64,000 nt of DNA from Ottelia alismoides (taxonomy: Eukaryota; Streptophyta; Magnoliopsida; Alismatales; Hydrocharitaceae), in NCBI GenBank assembly GCA_037367405.1, contig JAZKJV010002944.1:434001-498000 (forward strand), written 5' to 3'. Shown in pieces: positions 22,440-34,580 of this stretch. The notes under the pieces were generated by a model. It was not told the origin of the DNA. It searched no databases and was given only the letters and a program-made list of their open reading frames with translations. A program made the position numbers and the translations under genes. Position 1 is the stretch's first letter; the number at the start of each line of letters is the position of its first letter.

Positions 22440-23418
22440 ATGTGTTTTAGTGTCTGCTCGCGTCTGCTTTTGAGGGGTTGATACTTCATAGTGTGTGACT
22501 CTTTCTGTCCCTTTTTCACACTAGGCATGTATTTCATGGCTTTTGAAAGTGGCATTTTTCAGGAAGATATTTTGCAAAATTTCAATCACATCTGCATCCG
22601 ACAAAGATGTTTTGAATTTTTCTATTTTTTGTTGTTTTCATTGCTTCAAGAAATGGAATATGTACATCATTAAAAAGGTGTTCATTTGAATCATCTTTTG
22701 CATGCAAATGATCAGAAGGTATAAATATTTTCCCTAGTGGAAAATCTAAAAAGAGAAACATCAGCTTCATCGGCTTGCATAGGATCTGTTGGTTGCAGTG
22801 ACGTCTCCTTAGCTGCATCGATCGACCTTGGCTTTGATTGATGAAGTTTGATTTTTGGTTTTCTTCATTTTTTGTTGTTTTTCTACATTTGGTACTACAT
22901 GATCTTCCTTTTTATTTCCTCCTCCAAAGCTCACTGTGGGCATTGTTGATGAAGACTCGCCATGTAAAGCTTTATTCTTTCCCTTTGTGCAAGAAGCTGA
23001 CTTCAATGTCTTACCGCTCCTAAGAATCAAAGATTTAGATAAAATAATCAAATCATTCATACCTAACTCGATTAGGGATTGGATGTTACAAGCTAACCAC
23101 TCCTTATGTCGGAAATCATGTGGGTTGGCCTCAACCAATGCTAGGATGATGGTCTTCGCAACAGTGAGATCATACAGCTTCTCTCTCATTTCTCCCAAGA
23201 TTTTCACCAACTATACCAGGTAGTCTAGTGTGGGATTCAAAAACGCTGTCTCATTCAACTCAGCGAGATACACTCTCTAACTATGATAGTTGTATGGAGG
23301 CTACGATTGGTAAATCTGATAGGATTGAGGAGGAAATGACTGATAGTTATACCATGAGGGTACTTCTGCTAATAGTGGGCACCTGACTGCTGATGGTGTT
23401 GTTGTTTCTATGTCGGAT
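22440..23418 (-). pseudogene. Element B gag C-terminus and gag-protease linker
   Basis: The frame at 22809-23210 includes L-R-S-G-K-T-L, a short motif that recurs in Athila-type linkers (C has S-L-R-S-G-R-T near 44350 and D has L-R-S-G-R-M near 56120). Upstream (23230-23418) is a Tyr/Gln/Pro-rich tail. Lys/Ser-rich sequence follows toward the protease. Confidence 0.6.
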
Positions 23419-23423
23419 GCTAG
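23419..23423. repeat. TSD of element E, left copy (GCTAG)
   Basis: GCTAG directly before the LTR, repeated at 33020-33024. Confidence 0.88.
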
Positions 23424-26400
23424 TGATGAATCCATGATTCATTAACTTTTCTATCGCATTTTGTCTTAAAACCCTTAACAAATGCATGTAAATATTCATT
23501 AATTCCCATATTTTAACAAATCCTCATTCATGAATAAATATTCACTTTTAACCATCAAAATCATGTAAATAAATAAAGAACAAGAAAAAGAACAAAAGGC
23601 AGATTGGATATATGTATATATGTACAATATGACCTAAAAATATAAATATAACTACAAGGTATATTTATAGCCTAACCCTCGAGACCAAGTCAGCATGGAT
23701 TGGTCGACAAAACAAAAAAGTAGGGTAAGGAAAGAAAACTAAAAAATAAATTCAGTCACACCTCGTACACCTTTCACTATTTATAAAATAAATACAAAAC
23801 TTCAAATATTTTTAATTAATTCATATGTACATATTTTTTACCAAAATTGTTTCCTAAGTATTACTAAAAATATATATAAAATATAAAAATAAGTTAAAAA
23901 TATTACCCCGTATATATGCCAAGAAACCCAGCCTATAAATTGTCAAAATCTCAAATTCCGAACATCATAACATCCTCATACAAACTCCAATTACACTCTA
24001 CTCACCTTTAATGTTCATAAACTAATATTCTCTAATTAATAAAGGTGGTTTCATCGAATTCGGAGTCCGTTTGCAAAAAGTCAGTTTTGGGACCAAAAGA
24101 CAACGAGGTTTCTGGGCTATTTATTTTATGTAGAACACATTATTTATATTTTTCTTAATTTTATAATTTCTAATTATTTTTATGATGTTGTAATTTAACC
24201 CTAATTTATTTCATAATTTTTAGAGCTTATTTATTATTTTAATAAAATCAAAAACCCTAAATTATAGGTTAAAATGAACTATATCACTAATATCCATATT
24301 TATTAATATATGTAAATTAATTTATTAAAATCCCTAAAAATTTAGACATTCTTTATTTATTGTTCTAATAAATAAGAAAATATAAAATTAATTTTTAGTT
24401 ATTTATTTATTCAATTTAAAATCCAAAACCTAATTATATATACATATTTATTAATATAATATTTATATTTTTTTTAATATTTATTATTTATAAAAAGTAA
24501 TTATTCCATAAATTATATAATTAATTTATTTACATTTCTTGTATTTATATCTATTTAAAATAACATTAATTACTATTTAATACTGATTTTAAAAGTATTT
24601 TACAATAATTGGCCAACTAGGTGCTGACACTTGTCAGCACCTGGCTCATCTTCCTTAAGAAGTTGTTCGGCCATTCTGTTCTGGACGGCCGCCTTCACCG
24701 ATTTCTCTAGTGAGCATCTTCACTCCTTCAGGCGATTTAAACTATCAGATCTCTTCTCTTAACTACCATCTCCATCGCCTACCACTCGATCAAGCTTGGG
24801 GAGCAAGCAAATCATCTATATAAACCCCTAAAGACCCCCCATTCGCAACTAACTCTCCTGTATCCTTCCAACTACCCAGGACTGCCAAATCCAGTAGCTG
24901 ACCCCTTCCCTTTCTCGCCTTTTTCCGGCCATCGGCGGTGGCGACAGCACCTAGGAGAGGCTTCGTGTGGAAGAAGGACATCGGAGGGGGAGTTCCAAGG
25001 TGCTTCGCCACCTTGAATCACAGCTCGTGTCGCGTTCCGCTCCGGCCAAGGTTGACCGTCGAGCATCCTTCAGAGGTAATACACCTTTGATACTCACGGT
25101 CCTATTCCTCCATATTCGTGATTCTTTTTCTCGATATTTGCGCCATGATTAGCGTGGCTAATCCCGTGATTAGTTAGTTCATCCCTTAGGCTTAGACGCT
25201 CATCCAAAATCCCTCTTCATTTCGTTTTAAATCAACTTCGAATCACGTCTCATTTTATCGCCATTCTCACGTACCTCGGACATTTCTTCTGGAAACCGTT
25301 GTTTTAATCTTGCAAAAACTAATCTTGTGGCCGATTTTATCGTAAATCGAGCATAGAAATCTTTTATTTGCAGATCCATCTTGAATCTGGAGAAGTTTCA
25401 CATCATCTGGAGTTCTCATTTACACGGAAATCAATCTCAAAGAAGGCGCGTCAGACTGTAATAATTGTTCCTCTGACCAGGCCGCATAGGATCGCCACCT
25501 TCACCGCCTCTCCACCGCCGCTCGGAGATGCTTCTGACCACCTTCCATTGCGGGCGAGCTCAAGGGGTGGAGGAGCCACCCCTCTGGCCCCGCCGGAGAG
25601 ACAGATCAGCCCCGAATGCTTGAGAGAAATCGGAGAAGACCCGAGCTTCGTCAGTTGCTCAACAGATTTAAGAACAGCAAGAACGCCCTATGCGCATAGG
25701 CTCACGACACGTGGCATGCGTAGGGACGTCAGATCAGCGCCATCAGTTTCTAATCCAGACTATGTAACACGAATCGGTGGAAATTTTGCAAATTAAACCT
25801 GCTGACTTCTAGAAATTAAAGTCCGCTCCAGAAGGTTTCCATTATTTACATTTAGGTCCCTTTGTAGGGACCTAAATGGAAAACTTCTTATTTTCCATCA
25901 CAAAACAATCCCTGCGAGGACCCAGTTGCAACAATTTCTATAGTTTTTCTTGCGCTTATACCCCTGGGCTGTAGGGGGTTTTTTTTGGACCTCGTTTGAC
26001 CTCATTTTTTTGTTGATTTCTTAAAGGTAGTTACGTAACTACCCCAGCAAGATTTTCAAGTATTTTTCCATGTATTTTTCTCGTGTTTTAATTCTTCGAA
26101 AACCGACTCCGTTTTGTTTTGAGTTCGTGTGTTTGTTCGAGCTCGTTTCTCGGCTTTTTACCTACTATACCGTATCATATATATTTTACCTATATTCCAC
26201 CTATTATATAATAAATAATTTTTGTGAAAAATATCACTTTGAAAAATTAATAAAAATTGGAAAAGATTAAAATGAAATAAAAAATTAAAAATAAAAATTA
26301 AATAGAATGTGTATCTTTCCTTTGATTGCTTTAAGAAGAGATAAAAATAAATAACAAAAATATTTCCTTAAAAAAATCAAAATAATCTATTCTTCCTCCT

Positions 26401-26553
26401 TGAGTTCGACCCAGGCACACTTACCTGGATAAAAAAATAGTGTAGGTTTTCTTTAGAAAACCGAATTTGTTTGATCGGCTGAGATCTTTTCGCAGCTTTT
26501 CTATATCAGCAATCTCTTCCCTAAAAAGCCGGGATTGGATTTTAGCTTTATCA
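23424..26553 (+). repeat. Element E 5' LTR
   Basis: 3130 bp, TGATGAATCC...TTTATCA. Very AT-rich to about 24600, then a TATA box at 24817-24824, then a GC-richer transcribed part (24850-25800) and an AT-rich end. The open frames at 24790-25152 and 25368-25796 have no domain; their counterparts in the 3' LTR differ in length. Confidence 0.9.
24817..24824 (+). promoter_or_regulatory. TATA box of element E 5' LTR
   Basis: TATATAAA followed by CCCCTAAAGACCCCCC. The same sequence is at 31284-31291 in the 3' LTR. It sits where AT-rich U3 gives way to GC-rich DNA, as in element D. Confidence 0.6.
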
Positions 26554-26556
26554 AAA

Positions 26557-26574
26557 TAGCACCGTTGCCAGGAA
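26557..26574 (+). other. Element E primer binding site (tRNA-Asp)
   Basis: TAGCACCGTTGCCAGGAA, three bases after the LTR end, is a mutated complement of the 3' end of tRNA-Asp; the changes are all G to A. Element D has TGACACCGTTGCCGGGGA with the same 3-nt spacing, and C has TGGTGCCATTGTCGGGGA. Confidence 0.85.
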
Positions 26575-26631
26575 TCGAACCCGGGTCACCCGCGTGACAG
26601 GCAGGAATACTCACAACTATACTACAATGAT
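26557..26631 (-). tRNA. Full-length tRNA-Asp(GTC)-like sequence fused to the PBS
   Basis: The minus strand reads as a 75-nt tRNA. A-box-like TAGTATAGTTG, an anticodon loop with GTC and B box GGTTCGATTCC can all be seen, and it ends in CTA, which corresponds to the CCA that nuclear tRNA genes do not encode. Compared with tRNA-Asp from memory there are about nine differences, most of them C/G to T/A transitions. Acceptor pairing is weakened (one A-C and one T-G pair). TTTT follows directly on the minus strand, which could act as a pol III terminator. Because it is in exact PBS register, it is more likely a reverse-transcribed copy of the primer tRNA than a genuine tRNA gene. Whether it is transcribed is unknown. 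Confidence 0.8.
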
Positions 26632-27752
26632 TATGGTGTCCTCACTTTGTGCTTTTTTTTAGAGTCAGGAGGACATCACTCAGGGAAGAGGACAGCGCAG
26701 AAGGTACTTCAGAGCGGATTATGGTGGCCGACTCTTACTAGAGATGCCTGCACATTCGTAAGGAGTTGCCTAGATTGCCAGGAAGCTGTAGGGACAGTCA
26801 GTGCTAGAGATGCAATGCCGATGCGACCCGTCATTATTTGCGAGATCTTTAATGCATTGGGCATAGTTTCATGGGACCGTTCCCTTCTAGCAGCGGCTTT
26901 GAGTACATTCTGCTAGCTGTAGACTATGTTAGTAGATGGGTGGAGGCTATACCCGCACGAACCGCAGACAGTAAGACCGTTTGCAAGTTCCTAAGGGAAC
27001 ACATTATTTTGCGGTTCGGGATCCCATGTATTCTTATTTCTGATGGGGGTAGCCATTTCATTAATAAGGAGGTGAAAAAGCTAGTTAAGCAATAAAGCAT
27101 TGATCACAGAGTAGCTTCTCCTTACCACCCACAGACGAACGACATGGCTGAAGTTTCAAATAGGGAGGTGAAATCAATTCTCCAGAAATTAGTACGACTG
27201 GATAGGAAGAACTGGTCACTGCTTCTAGATCAGGTTCTTTGGGCATATCGTACTGCATACAAAACTCCCTTAGGTACTTTACCATTCAGACTAGTTTATG
27301 GAAAGCCGTGCCATTTGCCCGTAGAGATCATGCACAAATCTGAATGGGCAATTCGAGAAATATTAATGGATGCACAGAAAGCATGAGCCAAGAGAAAGAT
27401 AGATCTGAATGAGCTGGTAGAGATTCGAAATCAAGCATATGAGAACACACTCATTTATAAGGACAAAGTGAAGAAATGGCATGATAAATGTATTCAGCAC
27501 AAGATCTTTGTCCCGGGGCAGAAAGTCTGGTTGTTCAATGCGAGATTGAGAATTTTTCCTGGCAAATTAAAAAGCAAGTGGGAAGGACCTTATGTAGTCA
27601 GAACGGTGCACGACAATGGCAGTATAGAAATATCAGATGTGTCACCTGGTGCAGAGCTGTTTGTGGTTAACGGGCAGATGCTGAAGCACTTCGTCGAAAC
27701 TACTGATCATCTGGCCCGTATTGAAGTGATCTATTTTGTACAGGATTCATGA
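26632..27752 (+). pseudogene. Element E integrase, truncated and frameshifted
   Basis: Integrase homology starts at the very end of the tRNA copy, within the segment that in D is H-S-V-L-T-Y-C. The zinc finger follows ([17 protein letters not shown]-x2-C). A lost base near 26866 removes the first core Asp and shifts the frame. The second core Asp (D-G-G-S-H-F, about 27042) and the N-x-x-A-E-V-S-N-R-E region are present. Stops occur at about 27093 (TAA) and 27384 (TGA, probably from CGA). The C-terminal part with K-V-W-L-F-N-A-R-L and V-N-G-Q-M-L-K-H-F is well kept and ends in TGA at 27750. No chromodomain is seen. Confidence 0.85.
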
Positions 27753-27870
27753 TCATCCTTTCATTTCATCTCATCCTGTACAAATGCTTTTGAGCTTTTC
27801 GATTATGGAGATCCACAACACTTGTATATTCTTTGTAGACCGCAATCGTCCCCATTTTTTCTCGTCTTCT

Positions 27871-28162
27871 ATGCTTAGGATACCGGATCCTAAGTATAGG
27901 GGGACCGATTGTCCGCTGATTCATGTTTATTTTTGTTTTGATTCTTTTGTATAGCCTTTCTTTTTCACAAATCACCGGTCTCCGATTTTTGGCCACACTC
28001 TTTTCTATACTTAGGATGCCTTATCCTAAGTATAGGGGGGACCGAGTGATTTCGATGATCTCGTATTCTTTATTCCTTTTGAAATTTCGTTATTTATTCT
28101 TTTCACTCAGTCATCCCGTTTTTGCTCTTCCGTTATACTTACATTGACCTGATCGTAAGTAT
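27871..28162 (+). repeat. Three PPT-like stem-loops in element E tail
   Basis: Stem-loop 1 is 27871-27897 (ATGCTTAGGAT/ATCCTAAGTAT). Stem-loop 2 is 28005-28035, a perfect 13-bp stem CTATACTTAGGAT/ATCCTAAGTATAG with a 5-nt loop. Stem-loop 3 is 28135-28162 (ATACTTAC/GTAAGTAT). Each is followed by a G-run, giving AAGTATAGGGGG or close variants. Confidence 0.8.
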
Positions 28163-28259
28163 GGGGGGTTGACTGACTTGTACTCTTTATTTTTTTTCAC
28201 CCACTTTCACTTAGCACGACTTATGTCCTCCTTTTTCTCTTTTGACGCTATGAGGACCT

Positions 28260-28325
28260 AGCACAAGCTAAGTATAGGGCGGTGCGTATATATTGTATAT
28301 ATACTTTTGTCCATAACTCGTACTT
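28260..28325 (+). other. Conserved tail module with decoy PPT, element E
   Basis: TAAGTATAGGGCGG (28269-28282), then GCGTATATATTG, TATATAC and CCATAACTCGTAC. Same order as in A, C and D. Confidence 0.7.
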
Positions 28326-29876
28326 TTATGTATTTTCTATATATATAGAATCCATAAAAAGAAAAGTGGGTAAGGGTTATTTGAAAATCCACTTATATTT
28401 ATGTATTATTTATAAAATCCTTGTAAATAAGTCAAATATGTTTAAAACTTGTATTTAAAACTTGTAATTAAAATGTGTACTTAAAACATGTATTTAAAAT
28501 TTGTATAAAATACTCTTTATTAAAACAGGTGTAAAAATCATTTAATCCTTGGAAAATCCTTTGTAGATAAAATCTGTAAAATACATTAAATATTTAACTC
28601 AATAAAATCTATCTTGTAAAATTCATGAATAAAAACTTGTTTATAAAAACCATAAATTCCATAAAAAATACAAAGTCCTAAAATTCATAAAAATTACAAA
28701 ATCTTTAAAATCCATAAAAATGAGTAAAATTCAGAAAATATACTTTACAAAAACATGGTTGCATTTGCATTCGCATTTTTCAGAATAAGTTTGATTTCTG
28801 GAACTAAGGACTGAGTCTAGTCTAAAGGATGGAGCTTGATTATAGCCTTTAACTTTCGTTGTAAGGAGCCTGGTTAGGATCTAGAATTTTGACTCTTCAG
28901 GTCTTTTGACTTAAAATCTTTGGGTTCCATAAGACCATATTCGGGAAATCAAATCATATGTGCTTAAGTAGACCATTTGGAGTCATCCGTACAACTGTAC
29001 ACCAGTGAACCAATTTTGAACACCTGGACAATGCACTTAGCTCGACTCGCATGGAATTACGAAGGGTAGAACATTTTGGTAGTGCGTTTCTATCCTTATC
29101 TTTGCAGCATTGACATCTAAATACGGGAGAGATTGGGGTTGCGATAGTTGCTTCGGATGAGGGAAGGATCTGCTGACACAATTTTTCTAAGACCTCAAAA
29201 AAGGTATGGAATAAAAAGATACTATATCCGCCGAGGCACAAAAAGATGAATGCAGTGCAAGCAAATTACAAAGTCAAAGAAAAGAAGAAGCCACCAAATA
29301 AGACCACAAAGGTCCAAGCTTCCACCAAATTGCCTGCACATCTTAGTGGAGACTCAGCTACACCGGTTGAGCTTCACAAGGAGATGCATCTACACTGGTC
29401 GCACTCCACTTCTTTTCTCATTCTTCTACTTTCTCTCTGTATTCGATTGTGGACATAGCAGAACTGAACTCTGAAGGGAATACCTCCCTCTCCGAGAAAA
29501 GAGTAGCGGGATGAGGAAGCCATAGAAGTGTATAGCCGGGATGGACGGTTTCTTCGTTTCTCTAAGCAAGAAGAGCTAAATCAATTCACACATTGTACAA
29601 GTTGACTTCAAGGATGATAGAGTTTGCGATATGAATAAGTGAGTCTGAACTAGCTGATGAAGTGATCTTGAGTAAGGATTTGTGGAACTTGAGGACTGTT
29701 GAGGATAAAATCCTAATCCTAGTTAAGGCTCCCACAAAATGCTTGTTTTAGGCCCGATCGAGCTCTGTCCTTTGTCTGTTCTCATGAATTGGTTTAGGAA
29801 AACAAATTCATTCTAACTTTCTTTCTTTTTCACTTACTTTTCAAAAAAGTGTTTGCTAAGGGACTGGCAAAGTTTA

Positions 29877-29888
29877 AGTATAGGGGGT
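29877..29888 (+). other. Polypurine tract of element E
   Basis: AGTATAGGGGGT immediately before the 3' LTR start TGATGAATTC. Confidence 0.85.
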
Positions 29889-32800
29889 TGATGAATTCAC
29901 GATTCATTAACTTTTCTGTCGCATTTTATCTTAAAACCCTTAACAAATGCATGTAAATTTTCATTAATTCTCATCTTTTTATAAATCCTCATTCATGAAT
30001 AAATATTCACTTTTAACCATTAAAATCATGTAAATAAATAAAGAACAAGAGAAAGAACAAAAGGCAGATTGGATATATGTATATATGTACAATATGACTT
30101 AAAAATATAAATATAACAACAAGGTATATTTATAGCCTAACCCCCGAGACCAAGTCAGCATGGATTGGTCGACAAACCAAAAAAGTAGGGGGAGATAAGG
30201 AAAGAAAACTAAAAAATAAATTCAGTCACACCTCATACACCTTTCACTATTTATAAAATAAATACAAAACTTCAAAGATTTTTAATTAATTCATATTTAC
30301 ATATTTTTCACCAAAATCTTTTCCTAAATATTACTAAAAATGTATATAAAAATATAAAAATAAGTTAAAGATATTACCTTGTATATATGCCAAGAAACCC
30401 AGCCTATAAATTGTCAAAATTTCAACTTCCAAACATCATAACTTCCTCATACAAACTCCAATTGCACTCTACTCACCTTTAAAGTTCATAAACTAATATT
30501 CTCTAATTAATAAAGGTGGTTTCATCGAATTCGGAGTCCATTTGCAAAAAGTCGATTTTGGGACCAAAAGACAACGGGGTTTCTATGCTATTTATTTTAT
30601 GTAGAGCAAATTATTTACATTTTTCTTAATTTTATAATTTCAATTATTTTCATGATCTTTTAATTTAACCCCAATTTATTTCATAATTTTGGAGCTTATT
30701 TATTAGTTTAATAAAATCAAAAACCCTAAATTATAGGTAAAAATGAACTATATCACTAATATCCATATTTATTAATATATGTAAATTAATTTATTAAAAT
30801 CCCTAAAAATTTACACATTCTTTATTTATTGTTCTAATAACTAAGAAAATAAAAAATTAATTTTTAATTATTTATTTATTAAATTAAAAATCCAAAACCT
30901 ATTTATATATACATATTTATTAATATAATATTTATATTTTTTAATATTTATTATTTATTAAAAGTAATTATTCCATAAATTAGATAATTAATTTATTTAC
31001 ATTTCTTGTATTTATACCTATTTAAAATAAAATTAATTACTATTTAATACTGATTTTAGAAGTATTTTACAATAACTGACCAACCAGGTGCTGACACTTG
31101 TCAGCACCCGGCTCATCTTCCTCAAGAAGCGGTTCAGCCATTCTGTTCTGGACGACCGCCTTCACTGATTTCTCCAGTGAGCATCTTCACTCCTCCATAA
31201 GATTTAAACCGTCAGATATCTTCTTCTAACTACCATCTCCATCGCCTACCACTCGATCAAGCTTGGGGAGCAAGCAAATCATCTATATAAACCCCTAAAG
31301 ACCCCCCATTCGCAACTAACACTCTTGTATCCTTCCAACTACCCAGGACTGTCAAATCCAGTAGCCGACCCCTTCCCTTTCTCGCCTTATTCCAGCCATC
31401 GGCGGTGGTGACAACACCTAGGAGAGGCTTCGCGTGGAAGAAGGACGTCGGAGGAGGAGTTCCAAGGTGCTTCACCACCTTGAATCGCAGCTCGTGCCAC
31501 GTTCCGCTCCGGCCAAGGTCGACCGTTGAGCATCCTTCAGAGGTAATACACCTTTGATAATCACAGACCTATTCCTCCATATTCGTGATTCTTTTTCTTG
31601 ATATTCGTGCCACGATTAGCATGGCTAATCCCGTGATTAGTTAATTCATCCCTTAGGCTTAGACGCTCATCCAAAATCCATCTTCATTTTGTTTTAAATC
31701 CACTTCGAATCACGTCTCATTTTATCACCATTCTCACGCACCTCGGAAATTTCTTCTGGAAACCGTTGTTTTGATCTTGCAAAAACTAATCTTGTGGCCG
31801 ATTTTATCATAAATCGAGCATAGAAATCTTTTATTTGCAGATCCATCTTGAATCTGGAGCAGTTTCACATCATCTGGAGTTCTCATTTACACGGAAATCA
31901 GTCTCAAAGAAGAGGCGTCAGACTGCAATAACCGTTCGTCAGACCATGCTGCAGAGGATCGCCACCTTCATCGCCTCTCCACCACCGCTCGGAGATGCTT
32001 CCGACCACCTTCCATTGCGGGCGAGCTCGAGGGGTGGAGGAGCCACCCCTCTGGCCCCCTTCGGAGAGCCAGATCAGCCCCAAACGCCTAAGAGAAATCG
32101 GAGAAGACGCGAGCTTCGTCAGTTGCTCAACAGATTCAAGAACAGCATGAACGCCCTAGGCGCACTGGCTTGCGACACGTGGCACACGTAGGGATGTCAG
32201 ATCAGCCCCATCAGTTTCTAATCCAGACCGTGCAAAGCGAATCGGTGGAAATTTTGCAAATTAAACCCGCCGAATTCCAGAAATTAAAGTCCACTCCAGA
32301 AGGTTTCCATTAAATACATTTAAGTCCCTTCGCAAGGACCTAAATATAAAACTTCTTATTTTCTTTCACAGAATAGTCCCTGCGAGGACCCAGTTGCAAC
32401 AATTTCAATAGTTTTTCTTGCGCTTATACCCTGCGTTGTAGGGGATTATTTTTGGACCTCGTTTGACCTCATTTTTTTGTTGATTTCTTTAGGGTAGTTA
32501 CGTAACTACCCCAGCAAGATTTTCAACTATTTTTTCATGTATTTTTCTCGTGTTTTAATTCTTCGAAAACCGACTCCGTTTTGTTTTTATTTCGTGTGTT
32601 TGTTCGAGCATGTTGCTCGGCTTTTTACCTACTATACCGTATCATCTATATTTTACCTATATTCCACCTATTATATAATAAATAAATTTTGTGAAAAATA
32701 TCACTTTGAAAAATAAATAAAAATTGGAAAAGATTAAAATCAAATAAAAAAATTAAAATAAAAATTAAATAGTAAGTGTATCTTTCCTTTGATTGCTTTA

Positions 32801-33019
32801 AGAAGAGATAAAAATAAATCACAAAAATATTTCCTTAAAAAATCAAAATAATCTATTCTGCCTCCTTCAGTTCGACCCAGGCACACTTACCTGGATAAAA
32901 AAATAGTGTAGGTTTTCTTTAGAAAACCGAATTTGTTTGATCGACTGAGATCTTTTCGCGGATTTTCTACATTGACAATCTCTTCTCTAAAAAGTAGCGA
33001 TCGGATTTTAGCTTTATCA
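29889..33019 (+). repeat. Element E 3' LTR
   Basis: 3131 bp, pairing with 23424-26553 along its whole length. It ends TTTATCA and is followed by GCTAG. TATA box at 31284-31291. The open frame at 31835-32191 is not the same length as its partner in the 5' LTR. Confidence 0.9.
31284..31291 (+). promoter_or_regulatory. TATA box of element E 3' LTR
   Basis: TATATAAA in the same context as 24817-24824. Confidence 0.6.
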
Positions 33020-33024
33020 GCTAG
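33020..33024. repeat. TSD of element E, right copy (GCTAG)
   Basis: Exact match to 23419-23423. Confidence 0.88.
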
Positions 33025-34580
33025 CTATGGTAGTTTTGTTTCTATGCTAGGGCTTGCTGCGGAGTCTAGTGATTCTGATTTTGCTGGAAGCTCCTTCCAA
33101 CCTGTTGTGGGTGATATGGCTAGATGACCAAATTCTAACATGATTATTGTCCACTAGGATAGGTTAAATTCTGATCATTAGCCCATGCAACATTCACCTC
33201 TTGGATCTTGGGTGGAGGTGGACAGAATAGTTCAACAAAGTCAGGGCCTCAGAGTGATACACAACCATCTACTTCTGTTGTGAAGATGGTGATCCCTGGT
33301 CAGGTGCTTGCACATAGTATACATGCTGAACGGAGTGGGGTTGCCTTTAACTCTACTGCATTAATTGTTGCGGTGCTCATTCCTGTGGCTTAGTGGGAGT
33401 CTTGTATTGTTATACCACATAGTTGCAAGAATTAATGGTGCTCATCAGAAGCTCCAGTTGCTTTGGGATCTGGTCTAGCTTGTCCAGCCGCTTGGCCCTT
33501 TATTCGACCACATTCAATTTTTCGAGATAATGTGTCTGCTTCTCAATAATATCGACCTCTGAAAGATAGTCCCTGATGATGCTCAGATTGGAACACTCAT
33601 CTCTCTCTCTCTTCTCCATAGGATGCTACCATATAAACTAGTTTGGGAGGAATCTGTAAGTTCTTTTAAAAGGTGCGGGATGAAGATAGGGTGATCGAAC
33701 CTTCGACTGTTCCCTAAAAAATCTGTCATAGCACATCTTCATCTTTGTTGGGACCCTCTACAGACTGCATCCACCAGCTTCTAGGATTCATGATTCAACC
33801 CACCAAAAAATTTCTGCACTAGACTGGTATTTGGAATCCCATGGTGGGGGAACTTCTCCTGAAGGTCCTTAAACCTTTCCCACGCCTCATGGACTAGCTC
33901 ATGTGATAATTGTGAAAAGACAGAAATCGGTGCATGCATTTAGTTCAGATGACCCAAAGTATAATATTTGTACAAGAAGGATGACTTGAATTCCTCACAG
34001 GTCGTCACTACTTTCCCCATATGGTTTATCTAGTAGAGTGCCTTGTCTTGCAGGCTGAACGGGAAAGCAATCACCTTGACAACCTCCAATGAGATGTTGG
34101 GGTAGTGCATGGTGCCGCATATGCAGTTGAATTGCTGGAGGTGGATGTAGGGTTCTTCATTGTATTCCAATGGATTGTGGGAAGAAGTGAGAGCAGTTGT
34201 GGCTTTAATTAAAAATGACTGTGGATTTGAGGAATTTGAATCCACCATGTGATTTACTTGGCTCAAGGGTTGTAGGTTTCCTTGAGTGTCAGCTTTGGTT
34301 TCTCTCTCACCTCATCATCACCTCCAGGGTCTCCACCTACTTTTTTGTCTTCATCTCCATGTTGTTCTTCTCCTCCCTAGTTTCCTTTGTCCCTCCTCAA
34401 ATAATTCAACATATCCTGGAATGCAACCTGGGAGAGAACCTGATCTCTCAACTGTTGTGGGATTGCCTGAATGGAAGAGAGCAGTTGGTTGTTGACCTAA
34501 TTTTAATCTACTTGCTGCCCCTTGCCCTTGGGTTCCATATCAGGTTCAGCACGATTAATTGATCTTCAGACTGGGGTCAA
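33025..34580 (-). pseudogene. Element B gag remnant
   Basis: On the minus strand the 34030-34266 frame reads E-E-P-Y-x-H-L-Q-Q-F and later A-F-P-F-S-L-Q-D-K-A-L-Y, which matches the gag core of C (S-E-E-P-Y-A-F-L-R-G-F) and D (T-E-E-P-H-L-H-L-Q-E-F). Downstream (33190-33470) a Pro-rich stretch P-P-P-P-K-I-Q-E-V-N-V is typical of the gag C-terminal half in Athila-type elements. Several stops and shifts. The start is not clear. Confidence 0.75.

Larger units (their letters stand above)
27753..29876 (+). other. Element E 3' tail, non-coding
   Basis: About 2.1 kb with no env-like or other domain-bearing frame. Contains three PPT-like stem-loops, the conserved decoy-PPT module at 28260-28325, AT-rich low-complexity DNA (28330-28760), and blocks shared with element D, for example around 29345-29400 matching 62140-62200 (CAGCTACACCGGTTGAGCT versus TAGCTACACTGGTTGAGCT). 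Confidence 0.7.
23424..33019 (+). mobile_element. Element E: internally deleted Athila-type element
   Basis: 9596 bp with two LTRs of about 3.13 kb (23424-26553 and 29889-33019), a perfect GCTAG TSD, PBS, PPT and an internal region of only 3.3 kb. Gag, protease, reverse transcriptase and RNase H are absent. The internal region begins with a whole tRNA-Asp copy and goes straight into integrase. The ends and TSD are intact, so this deleted form was probably integrated as such, using proteins supplied by another element. About ten differences between the LTRs in their first 155 bp show that the insertion is not recent. Confidence 0.9.

Noticed and set aside
26557..26631. Ordinary nuclear tRNA-Asp gene on the minus strand
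   Set aside because: It lies exactly at the PBS position after an LTR, with the 3-nt spacer seen in D, and includes bases from the CCA end. The acceptor stem is damaged. A reverse-transcribed primer copy explains this better, though transcription cannot be excluded.
27753..29876. Env-like gene in the tail of E
   Set aside because: No frame longer than about 95 codons, no signal peptide and no membrane segment pattern shared with D.
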